The position numbers and the translations under genes are program-made. 5,191 nt of DNA from Deltaproteobacteria bacterium. Lineage in GTDB: Bacteria > Myxococcota_A > UBA9160 > UBA4427. The notes under the pieces were generated by a model. The model was not told the origin of the DNA. It did not search any database and saw nothing but the letters and a program-made list of their open reading frames with translations. The stretch covers positions 1 through 5,191 of the forward strand of contig DRKE01000328.1 of assembly GCA_011051925.1 (NCBI GenBank), given 5' to 3'. This document shows positions 1 to 5,057 of this stretch, one piece after another (the first letter of the stretch is position 1; each line of letters opens with the position of its first letter).

Positions 1-1
1 G

Positions 2-304
2 ACGCTGATTCTCATCACCCATCATCCGAACCGCGCCGTCGAACTCGCCGACCGCGCCCTCGTCCTCCATCGTGGCGAGATCCGCGCCACGCCGGGCGGG
101 CCTGCGCGATCGGACCGCGAAGCGGACCCGCGTATACGGGATCCCGAATTCACGGTAGAGGGACTGCGCGAGCTGCTCGCGCGCCTGGCGGCGGAGGGCG
201 GCGGACAGGAAGGGGCCGGGCGACCCGGCCAGCGGGATGCGGTCGCGGATACGCACGCCGGGAAAGCGCCGCCGGTGCCACCGCCGGGAGGCGACGCGCC
301 ATGA
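2..304 (+). CDS. ccmA: CcmA, haem exporter ATP-binding subunit (3' end only)
   Basis: Only the last 100 codons are present; the 5' part lies outside the window. The first visible residues, TLILITHHPNRAVELADRALVL, are the end of an ABC ATPase nucleotide-binding domain: a hydrophobic beta strand, then the H-loop (switch) histidine at TH, then the ADRALVLHRGEI strand typical of CcmA. Identity rests mainly on context, because the stop codon overlaps the ccmB start (ATGA, 301-304). In the family, CcmA drives the CcmAB transporter that, with CcmC and CcmE, supplies haem for cytochrome c assembly; it acts on the cytoplasmic face of the inner membrane. After the RGEI strand the protein runs on for about 70 residues rich in Gly, Pro, Arg and Ala. 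That tail is longer than the usual CcmA C-terminus, so it may be a disordered extension. Confidence 0.85.
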   Translation, partial: TLILITHHPNRAVELADRALVLHRGEIRATPGGPARSDREADPRIRDPEFTVEGLRELLARLAAEGGGQEGAGRPGQRDAVADTHAGKAPPVPPPGGDAP

Positions 305-966
305 GGGTCGCCTGGACGCTTCTCTGGAAGGATCTCGCGACCGAGTGGCGATCCCGGGACCGGCTGGTCGCGATGATCGTCTTCTCGATGCTCGTGATCG
401 TGGTCTTCCAGTTCGGCTGGCCCCCGATGAAACCGGCCGAGATGGAGCGCTTCGCGCCCGGGGTCCTCTGGGTGACCTACGTCTTCGCGGCGGTGATCGG
501 CCTCGGGCGGACCTTCGCGATGGAACTCGAGAACGACGCCATGACGGCGCTCGCCCTGGCGCCCGGGACGCGGGGCTGGATCTTCCTCGGCAAGGCCGGG
601 GCGACCTGGCTCCTCATCAGCCTGGTCCAGGCGATGACGGCCTTCGTCTTCGCGCTCTTCTTCCGCGTGGACCTCGCCAGCGGGATCGCGGGCTCGGCCC
701 TCGTCGCCGGTCTCGCCAACGTCAGCATCTGCAGTGTCGGCACGCTGCTTTCGGCCATGAGCGTCCGGAGCCGCTTCCGGGACGTGCTGCTGCCCGTCCT
801 GCTGATTCCGACGCTGATCCCCGTCCTGGCGGCCGCGGTCCGGGGCAGCACCGCTACCTTCGCGGGCCAGGCGGCGCCCTTCGACGCGCTGCAGCCGCTG
901 ATCGTGATCGGCGGCATCTATTCGATCCTCTGTTTCCTGCTCTTCGACTTCGTGCTCGACGAGTAG
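301..966 (+). CDS. ccmB: CcmB, haem exporter permease subunit
   Basis: A 221-residue integral membrane protein, the usual length of CcmB. The N-terminus is cytoplasmic and amphipathic (WTLLWKDLATEWRSRDRL). About six membrane segments follow, near residues 22-40, 54-72, 97-119, 128-150, 160-180 and 197-217. CcmB is the permease partner of the CcmA ATPase in the System I cytochrome c maturation pathway, where CcmAB activity releases holo-CcmE from CcmC. The ATG at 301 is preceded by GGGAGG (286-291) at 9 nt and overlaps the ccmA stop codon, which implies translational coupling. The protein ends FDFVLDE, a short acidic tail. The call rests on sequence resemblance, length, topology and position between ccmA and ccmC. 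Confidence 0.93.
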   Translation: MRVAWTLLWKDLATEWRSRDRLVAMIVFSMLVIVVFQFGWPPMKPAEMERFAPGVLWVTYVFAAVIGLGRTFAMELENDAMTALALAPGTRGWIFLGKAGATWLLISLVQAMTAFVFALFFRVDLASGIAGSALVAGLANVSICSVGTLLSAMSVRSRFRDVLLPVLLIPTLIPVLAAAVRGSTATFAGQAAPFDALQPLIVIGGIYSILCFLLFDFVLDE

Positions 967-1027
967 CGGCGGCAGGAAGGTCGGGACACGATCGCATGAC
1001 CGAAAGAAGGACCGGAGAACGAACCGC

Positions 1028-1738
1028 ATGAACGTCACGCCGAACCCGCCCGACCGGATCGCCCGCGCCCAGCGCGTCCTGGGCTGGATCCTGCTCGCCC
1101 TCTCCCCCGTCTACGCCTGGGCCGTCGTCCGGGCACCGACGGATTCGATCCAGGGCACGATGCAGAAGATCCTCTACGTCCATCCGCCGCTGGCCTATGG
1201 CGCCTACCTGGGCTTCGTCGTCACGGCCGTGGCGGGAGGCCTCTTTCTCTGGCGGGGCCGGGAACGCGACGACCAGCTCGCCATCGCCGGCGCCGAGGTC
1301 GGCACGGTCTTCTGTACGCTCATGCTGATCACGGGCCCGATCTGGGCCCGGGGCGCCTGGGGCCCCGGCAACTGGTGGGTCTGGGACGCGCGGCTCACCC
1401 TCACGCTGCTGCTCTGGTTCGTCTATCTCGCGTATCTCCTCCTGCGAAGTTTCACGGAGGGCGACGAAAGGACGGCGCGCTTCGCTTCGATCTACGGTGT
1501 CCTCTGTGTCGTCCTGATCCCCCTCAATTACTGGATCATCGATCTCGTCGGGGGGCGTGCCCAACACCCGAAGAACATCGAGGGCGGAAGCCTCGGCGAG
1601 GGCATGGGATTTCCCTTCCTGATGGGCAACCTGACCCTCTTCTTCGCCTTCGCGTATCTGCTCGTGCTTCGCTGGCGCGTGGGCGTCCTGCGCGCCGAGA
1701 GCGAGCTCCGGGCCTGGGAGGGCGACGCAGCGCGCTGA
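1028..1738 (+). CDS. ccmC: CcmC, haem lyase/handling protein for CcmE
   Basis: A 236-residue protein with about six membrane helices, matching CcmC. It carries the family's signature features: His52 in ILYVHPPLAYG and His180 in RAQHPKNI, equivalent to the two periplasmic haem-ligand histidines of E. coli CcmC. Between them is the tryptophan-rich WWVWDARLT motif (residues 116-124) of the haem-handling superfamily. CcmC binds haem on the periplasmic side and attaches it to apo-CcmE. The segment before WWVWD reads WGPGN (111-115), where many CcmC proteins have the shorter WGxWW, so there seems to be a two-residue insertion. GGAG at 1014-1017 lies 10 nt upstream of the ATG. The start overlaps the stop of an 11-codon reading frame (996-1031). 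No ccmD follows, which is unusual for classical ccmABCDE order. Confidence 0.95.
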   Translation: MNVTPNPPDRIARAQRVLGWILLALSPVYAWAVVRAPTDSIQGTMQKILYVHPPLAYGAYLGFVVTAVAGGLFLWRGRERDDQLAIAGAEVGTVFCTLMLITGPIWARGAWGPGNWWVWDARLTLTLLLWFVYLAYLLLRSFTEGDERTARFASIYGVLCVVLIPLNYWIIDLVGGRAQHPKNIEGGSLGEGMGFPFLMGNLTLFFAFAYLLVLRWRVGVLRAESELRAWEGDAAR

Positions 1739-1826
1739 CGAGCCGGCCCTCCGCGGGCCCCTCCTCCCCCCCGTGCCGCCCCGATCCGCGCGAGGCGCTA
1801 CGCCAGAAACTGCGAGGTCCGACGCG

Positions 1827-1846
1827 AAGGGAAGATTTCTTCCCTT
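1827..1846. repeat. Perfect 8-bp hairpin AAGGGAAG-ATTT-CTTCCCTT
   Basis: The arms at 1827-1834 and 1839-1846 are perfectly complementary with a 4-nt loop, and a further G-T pair is possible at 1826/1847. It lies 88 bp after the ccmC stop codon. No T-tract follows on either strand, so a classical intrinsic terminator is not supported. It could slow polymerase, protect the ccm mRNA 3' end, or be a protein site. Confidence 0.55.
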
Positions 1847-1894
1847 TCTGGTCCGGACCGGATCCGGCGCCCGACGGCCCGCTCCGGGTCCCCT

Positions 1895-1918
1895 GGGTCG
1901 ATTCGCCCCGATCGACCC
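1895..1918. repeat. Perfect inverted repeat GGGTCGAT-N8-ATCGACCC
   Basis: The 8-bp arms at 1895-1902 and 1911-1918 flank an 8-nt centre. The 24-bp dyad has the size of a repressor operator or an RNA stem. It sits about 30-50 bp upstream of the AT-richer patch that could hold a promoter for the zinc-ribbon gene. Neither role can be decided from the sequence. Confidence 0.5.
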
Positions 1919-2162
1919 GAAAAGACGCAACTCGGGGGCAGTCGACTTGCAGTCAATTCCGCTAAGATCTCCATTCCGGCGATCGAGCGAGCAGGTCGGC
2001 CATGGCATGGCGCTTGCTCTACCATCGGGAACGAAGAGCCCGGAAGAAAGCCCGGAAGAGAGAACCGGAAACGAGCCGTCGGCAACACCGATCCCAGGCC
2101 CCCCGCCCCGTGATCCGACATGCCGACACCGACCAGGGAGGCGTCCGAAGAGGATGGCCAGC

Positions 2163-2651
2163 ATGAAACGCGGCGTTGGATATTGTGAGAACACCGATTG
2201 CGAGGACTACGCCAAGGGCGTCTTCCTGCTCAATCATGGTGACACGTTCTATTGCCCCCGCTGTCGACAACTCGGCAAGGTCGAAAAGGAGCGCGGCTTC
2301 TACACGGGCAATTCCGACATCTTCAAGGAAGTCCGCGTCGAATACAATTTCGATCCGATCAACGGCGTCTACCGCGAGATCGCCATCGTCCGCGACGAAT
2401 CGCTCTGGGGCCGCAACAACGTCTACACCCTCCAGTCCCCCCTCATCAAGACCGAAAAGCGCGCCCTCAAGGTCGCCGAAGCCATCCTGGCCAACCTGAA
2501 CCGCTACCGCGGCCTGCTGAACGGCGACGACATCCCCCGCACCACCGAGATCATCCTCTCCTTCGACGACCCCTTCGACGAGTTCTCGCGCAAGCTGAAG
2601 CAGCTCTCGAAGGAATGGGAAGCGAGCGGACTCCGCGAACAGCGGCGTTAG
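2163..2651 (+). CDS. Uncharacterised zinc-ribbon-like protein
   Basis: A 162-residue soluble protein that I do not recognise as a named family. The N-terminal 45 residues look like a zinc ribbon: Cys8-x4-Cys13 (YCENTDC) and Cys31-x2-Cys34 (YCPRC), separated by 17 residues containing a conserved-looking FLLNHGDTFYCP strand-turn. The remainder is charged, alpha/beta in appearance, with an aromatic EVRVEYNFDPINGVYREIAIV strand pair and a helical C-terminus (FSRKLKQLSKEWEAS). There is no signal peptide or membrane segment. The ATG at 2163 has GAAGAGG (2147-2153) at 9 nt. An alternative ATG at 2154 has AGGGAGG (2135-2141) at 12 nt and would add only MAS. Third-position GC is high throughout, so it is a resident coding gene. 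A metal-binding or nucleic-acid-binding role is inference only. Confidence 0.85.
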   Translation: MKRGVGYCENTDCEDYAKGVFLLNHGDTFYCPRCRQLGKVEKERGFYTGNSDIFKEVRVEYNFDPINGVYREIAIVRDESLWGRNNVYTLQSPLIKTEKRALKVAEAILANLNRYRGLLNGDDIPRTTEIILSFDDPFDEFSRKLKQLSKEWEASGLREQRR

Positions 2652-2661
2652 GTCGACGCGC

Positions 2662-2680
2662 ACGGACGCATCCGGTCCGT
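2662..2680 (+). terminator. Weak terminator-like hairpin after the zinc-ribbon gene
   Basis: ACGGAC (2662-2667) and GTCCGT (2675-2680) form a 6-bp stem with a 7-nt loop, 11 nt beyond the stop codon, followed by CTCTTC. The position is right for a terminator, but the stem is short and the T-tract is poor. Confidence 0.25.
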
Positions 2681-2722
2681 CTCTTCACGAATCAACGGCA
2701 TCTTCACCGAAGACCCGCCATC

Positions 2723-2890
2723 GGTCGGCGTGTTCGCTCGGTCGGCGTCGCTCGAGCGCCGGTCGGCGCGGAGGCCGTGCCAGGCGGTCGGGCAGATCGT
2801 CGGACGCGCGGAGCCGGCAGGGCGATCGGGAGGTCGGGCCGAGGGGCGGGCTCGCGTGTACGGGGGTTCTCCAGCTGCGAGCGGTCGGCG
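2723..2890. repeat. Six dispersed copies of GGTCGG(C/G)(G/C) upstream of intI
   Basis: GGTCGGCG occurs at 2723-2730, 2740-2747, 2761-2768 and 2883-2890. The variant GGTCGGGC occurs at 2786-2793 and 2832-2839. All are in the same orientation. Three of the exact copies are packed within 46 bp. They could be iterated binding sites for a regulator of intI, or simple GC-rich low-complexity drift. Confidence 0.5.
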
Positions 2891-2973
2891 GGTGCGCTTC
2901 GATCGAGGGCGTTCCGACTCGGGTCGACGGAGGCGAAGTCCGCCGCATGCGGCCGACCCGAGCGTCGTCGGCT

Positions 2974-2978
2974 GGGAG
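2974..2978 (+). promoter_or_regulatory. Ribosome binding site deciding the intI start
   Basis: GGGAG lies 7 nt before the GTG at 2986. The in-frame ATG at 2947 has GGAGG (2929-2933), but 13 nt away, which is too far for efficient initiation. This favours the GTG start, although it is not proof. Confidence 0.5.
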
Positions 2979-2985
2979 CGGTCGT

Positions 2986-4008
2986 GTGCACGAGTCCCCA
3001 CCCCGCTTCGGTGCACAGCTGAAAGACCGCTTCTCCCGCGCGATGCGGCTACGTCATCGGAGCCCCCGCACGGAAGCGGCGTATTGGGGATGGATCGTTC
3101 GATTCATCCTCTTTCACGATCGCCGGCACCCGCGCGAGATGGGCGCGCCCGAGATCGCCGAGTTCCTTTCGATGCTCGCCAGCGAAAGGAAGGTCAGCGC
3201 CTCGACCCAGAATCAGGCCCTCTGCGCCCTGGTCTTTCTCTACCGGGAAGTCCTCGAAAAGAAACTCGGCCCCCTCGACGACCTCGTCCGCGCCCGGGTT
3301 CCCCGGTCCCTCCCGGTCGTCCTCAGCGTGCGGGAGGTCAGCGCCCTGCTCGACCGACTGGAGGGCACCCACAGACTCATGGCCACTCTTCTCTACGGGT
3401 CCGGCCTCCGCCTGCTGGAATGCGCTCGCCTTCGCATCAAGGACATCGACTTCGAGGCCCGCCACGTCGTCGTCCGATCCGGCAAGGGCAACAAGGACCG
3501 CATCACCCTCCTCCCCGATCGCCTTCGCAACGATCTGCCCGCCCATCTCGACCGCGTCCGCGAGCAGCACCAACGGGACCTCCGCGCGGGCGCAGGCCAT
3601 GCCGCCCTCCCCCACGCCCTCGCCCGGAAATACCCGGGTGCCAGTCGCGAATGGCCCTGGCAATGGATCTTCCCCGCCACCCGGATCTACACAGACCGTG
3701 AAACCGGCCAACGCCATCGCCATCACCTCGACGCCTCCGTCCTCCAGCGCGCCGTCCGCCGAGCCGTCCTCGAAGCCCGGATCCCGAAAAAGGCCGGCTG
3801 TCACACCCTCCGACACTCCTTCGCCACCCACCTCCTCCAGGCCGGAACCGACATCCGCACGATCCAGAAACTCCTCGGCCACGCCGACCTCCGAACGACG
3901 ATGATCTACACCCACGTCGTCGAAAGCGGCCCCTTCGGAGTGACGAGTCCGGCAGACCGCCTCGGCCGTTCCGCCGAGGATCCAACGGCCGGCCCACGCC
4001 CCAGCTAG
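2986..4008 (+). CDS. intI: Integron integrase IntI (tyrosine recombinase)
   Basis: A site-specific tyrosine recombinase that inserts and excises gene cassettes at attI and attC sites. From the GTG start it is 340 residues, close to the 337 of IntI1; the ATG at 2947 would add 13 weakly coding residues. The N-terminal core-binding domain (residues about 10-100) contains RTEAAYWGWIVRFILFH and LASERKVSASTQNQAL. The catalytic residues are all present: Arg142 (YGSGLRLLE), Lys167 (GKGNKDR), His273 and Arg276 (HTLRHSF), His299 (LLGHA) and the nucleophile Tyr308 (MIYTHV). Each sits exactly four positions before its known IntI1 counterpart. The insertion that separates IntI from XerC/D is present (about 205-230, LPHALARKYPGASREWPWQW), and it is needed to bind folded attC. 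The gene points toward the cassette array rather than away from it. The high GC matches the chromosome, so the integron looks long resident. Confidence 0.96.
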   Translation: MHESPPRFGAQLKDRFSRAMRLRHRSPRTEAAYWGWIVRFILFHDRRHPREMGAPEIAEFLSMLASERKVSASTQNQALCALVFLYREVLEKKLGPLDDLVRARVPRSLPVVLSVREVSALLDRLEGTHRLMATLLYGSGLRLLECARLRIKDIDFEARHVVVRSGKGNKDRITLLPDRLRNDLPAHLDRVREQHQRDLRAGAGHAALPHALARKYPGASREWPWQWIFPATRIYTDRETGQRHRHHLDASVLQRAVRRAVLEARIPKKAGCHTLRHSFATHLLQAGTDIRTIQKLLGHADLRTTMIYTHVVESGPFGVTSPADRLGRSAEDPTAGPRPS

Positions 4009-4064
4009 ACGACCGCTTCGCCCCCCTCGCTCCCAGACTTCGTCCCCGGTCCCGGCCTCCCGGA

Positions 4065-4071
4065 GTTAGAT
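4065..4071 (+). other. Candidate attI core site GTTAGAT
   Basis: GTTAGAT matches GTTRRRY and lies 57 bp after the intI stop codon. Exchange by IntI takes place between G and TT of such a core. The flanks show no long palindrome to the left, as expected for attI rather than attC. GTTAGAC (4202) and GTTATGC (4226) are rival junctions. Confidence 0.35.
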
Positions 4072-4081
4072 GGCAGAGCTC

Positions 4082-4236
4082 GGCCGCATAACTCCGCGTC
4101 GGATCGAGAACTGAAGGGATTTCATCAATGGATTCGGAGTGTTACGGGCGGAGGCCTGTACGGGCGAACGCCATAGATGGTCCGCCCCGTCGGGCGAACG
4201 TGTTAGACTGGGCTGTCGAATAATAGTTATGCGGCC
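4082..4236 (+). repeat. Possible degenerate attC or attI-linked inverted repeat
   Basis: GGCCGCATAAC (4082-4092) and GTTATGCGGCC (4226-4236) are perfect 11-bp inverted repeats that look like attC R'' and R' boxes with the invariant AAC and GTT. Inside, ACGGGCGGA (4144-4152) pairs with TCCGCCCCGT (4181-4190) with one bulged C. The middle of the arms does not pair well, unlike the attC at 4878. It may be the attC of an earlier cassette that has lost its gene, or part of a composite attI. GTTATGC also departs from GTTRRRY at one position. Confidence 0.45.
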
Positions 4237-4293
4237 TAGGCTGCGAATTGAATAGGTCGAGAAGGCTTTGACCCCGAGTCGAACGAAAGTGCC

Positions 4294-4626
4294 TTGAAAC
4301 TTCCCAATTCTGAGAACGCCGAAATCTCGCCAGAGAAGCTACAAGGCTATCTCCTGTCAGCTGCCCATCCGATCGGCCGATTCAAGGCGAGGTTCTTTCG
4401 AGCCCTGGGGTACACGCCTGAAAACTGGTCCCTTCTCGCCTCGGAGCTTCTCGAGGCAGCTCAGACGCTGGATGCAGACCGGATTCTGTCGCCCTATGGG
4501 GAAAAATTTCGAATAGTCTGTAGACTTACGGGGCCGAATGGCCGATCTGCTGACGTAGTTTCCGTCTGGATTTGCCCGCATGGAAGCCGGAATCCGCGAT
4601 TCGTGACCGCTTATCCCTTGGAGTGA
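4294..4626 (+). CDS. DUF6883-family small protein, possible toxin
   Basis: A 110-residue cytoplasmic protein that I recognise, from its opening KLPNSENAEISPEKLQGYLLS and AHPIGRFKARFFRALGY, as the DUF6883 family; its function is not established. Family proteins begin with this KLPN motif, which supports the TTG start at 4294. There is no in-frame ATG upstream before the stop at 4249, and no strong ribosome binding site. Candidate functional residues are His25, Arg29 and Lys31. The end, PRFVTAYPLE, resembles the closing strand of BECR-fold ribonuclease toxins, which is only a motif-level hint. It is the first gene of cassette 1 and ends 2 nt before the DUF4926 gene. Composition is AT-richer than the chromosomal genes. 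A toxin role in a toxin-antitoxin-like pair is inference from size, pairing and integron location. Confidence 0.85.
   Translation: MKLPNSENAEISPEKLQGYLLSAAHPIGRFKARFFRALGYTPENWSLLASELLEAAQTLDADRILSPYGEKFRIVCRLTGPNGRSADVVSVWICPHGSRNPRFVTAYPLE
4620..4623 (+). promoter_or_regulatory. Shine-Dalgarno site GGAG for the DUF4926 gene
   Basis: GGAG lies 5 nt before the ATG at 4629, inside the last codons of the preceding gene. It fixes the start and makes translational coupling of the two cassette genes likely. In-frame ATGs further upstream (e.g. 4572) have no such site and would overlap the first gene. Confidence 0.7.
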
Positions 4627-4628
4627 CG

Positions 4629-4862
4629 ATGAACTACCGCGAGCTAGATACTGTGGTTCTGAATCGAGATCTGCCCGAACATGGACTCTGCCGCGGAGAC
4701 CTTGGGGCAATCGTCGGTCTCTACGAGCCGGATGGGCTTGAAGTGGAGTTCGTCACGGCGTCTGGAAAGACCGAGGCGCTCGTTTCTCTGAAGGTCTCCG
4801 ATGTCCGGCCGGTAGCGGCGACAGATCTCGTTTCGGTTCGCCCATTTCGCAGATCTGCGTAG
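4629..4862 (+). CDS. DUF4926-family small protein, possible antitoxin or partner
   Basis: A 77-residue protein with the DUF4926 pattern: LDTVVLNRDLPEHGLCRGDLGAIVGLYE (residues 6-33), then LEVEFVTASGKTEALVSL (37-54) and DVRPV (58-62). The alternating strands and the Gly-Asp-Leu-Gly turn suggest a small SH3/KOW-like beta barrel. The molecular function of the family is unknown. As I recall, DUF4926 genes often sit beside DUF6883 genes, as here with 2 nt between stop and start. The constant pairing suggests the products act together, perhaps as inhibitor and effector. The protein is acidic overall in its core and has a basic C-terminal RRSA. The stop at 4860-4862 is 15 nt before the attC left end, the normal position for a cassette gene. 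Confidence 0.87.
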   Translation: MNYRELDTVVLNRDLPEHGLCRGDLGAIVGLYEPDGLEVEFVTASGKTEALVSLKVSDVRPVAATDLVSVRPFRRSA

Positions 4863-4877
4863 GCGTTGCGAAGGACC

Positions 4878-5057
4878 GCATAACAATCTACTACACCTGA
4901 CAAAAATCGGACGAGTTGTTCACGGACTACGCCGTCCACGTTCTTCTTGTCCTTCGGACCAAGGCGGTGGACGGCTCTTGCCGTCTGGCGACGACCTTAT
5001 GGTATGCTGACGATCCTCGTCCGCGATTTTCGCAGGTGAGTAGACTATCCGTTATAC
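4878..5057 (+). repeat. attC recombination site of cassette 1, unusually long
   Basis: GCATAAC (4878-4884) and GTTATAC (5051-5057) are the R'' and R' boxes with invariant AAC and GTT. The arms pair as TCTACT/AGTAGA (4887-4892, 5039-5044), CACCTG/CAGGTG (4894-4899, 5033-5038), AAAATCG/CGATTTT (4903-4909, 5024-5030) and GACGAG/CTCGTC (4910-4915, 5016-5021). A4893 is an extra base on the left arm, and 6 bp further a second extra left-arm base occurs (4900-4902 against 5031-5032). This matches the extrahelical-base spacing of attC sites such as aadA. The terminal part holds a second hairpin, GCCGTCCAC/GTGGACGGC (4931-4939, 4967-4975). At about 180 bp it exceeds the roughly 60-bp resistance attCs and the 120-bp Vibrio repeats. 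Confidence 0.8.

Larger units (their letters stand above)
1739..2162. other. Intergenic region with hairpins, no supported gene
   Basis: This 424-bp stretch separates ccmC from the zinc-ribbon gene. I see no membrane-helix-encoding frame that could be ccmD. It holds three perfect palindromic elements (1827-1846, 1850-1867, 1895-1918), none followed by a T-run. A locally AT-richer patch at 1945-1975 could house a promoter for the downstream gene, but no box matches consensus well. A purine-rich stretch with three CCGGAA copies (2040-2045, 2052-2057, 2065-2070) follows. Confidence 0.6.
2652..2985. other. Intergenic region between the zinc-ribbon gene and intI
   Basis: This 334-bp, very GC-rich stretch has no supported coding region; all reading frames here are Arg/Ser/Pro-rich and family-less. 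It must carry the intI promoter, but I see no convincing -35/-10 pair and no SOS box of the enterobacterial CTG-N10-CAG type. Its visible structure is a weak hairpin at 2662-2680 and a set of short direct repeats at 2723-2890. Confidence 0.6.
4009..4293. other. Integron leader between intI and the first cassette gene
   Basis: This 285-bp stretch has no gene. It holds GTTAGAT (4065-4071) and GTTAGAC (4202-4208), both fitting the integron core consensus GTTRRRY. It also holds an 11-bp inverted repeat (4082-4092/4226-4236), an inner stem (4144-4152/4181-4190) and two direct copies of CGGGCGAACG (4161-4170, 4191-4200). The GC drops toward its right end (AATAATAGTTATG, 4219-4231), where a cassette promoter could lie, but no spaced -35/-10 pair is convincing. 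attI should be inside this stretch. Confidence 0.6.
4227..5051 (+). mobile_element. Integron gene cassette 1 (DUF6883-DUF4926 pair plus attC)
   Basis: The proposed cassette runs from TT of GTTATGC (core at 4226) to G of GTTATAC (core at 5051), about 825 bp. The start GTTATGCGG is perfectly complementary over 9 bp to CCGCATAAC (4876-4884) at the left end of its own attC. This is the expected relation, because the two meet when a cassette circularises. It carries two genes instead of the usual one. Base composition is clearly less GC-rich than in ccm and intI, and the first gene starts with TTG, consistent with foreign origin. Confidence 0.7.

Noticed and set aside
1773..2162. N-terminal extension of the zinc-ribbon protein back to 1773
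   Set aside because: The extension is low-complexity Arg/Pro/Ser sequence crossing several hairpins, while good ribosome sites occur directly before 2154 and 2163.
2002..2166. 54-codon frame ending with an ATGA overlap at the zinc-ribbon gene start
   Set aside because: The product is extremely Arg/Lys-rich with no membrane helix or family resemblance, and has no good ribosome binding site. It looks like a chance frame in GC-rich DNA and not ccmD.
854..2194. Long - strand open frame opposite ccmC
   Set aside because: It is antisense to the well-supported ccmC, is Gly/Arg/Asp-rich without domains, and reflects high GC at codon position three.
2647..2653. GTTAGGT, fitting the integron core consensus, on the 5' side of intI
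   Set aside because: It overlaps the zinc-ribbon stop codon and has no attC-like or attI-like structure or cassettes beside it; the short consensus occurs by chance.
2947..2985. ATG at 2947 as the intI start
   Set aside because: Its GGAGG is 13 nt away, the 13 added codons have lower third-position GC, and the GTG at 2986 gives the usual IntI length with a ribosome site 7 nt upstream. It remains possible.
2730..3701. Long + strand frame overlapping intI in another phase
   Set aside because: Arg/Pro/Ser-rich translation with no domain; it is the out-of-frame image of the intI coding strand.
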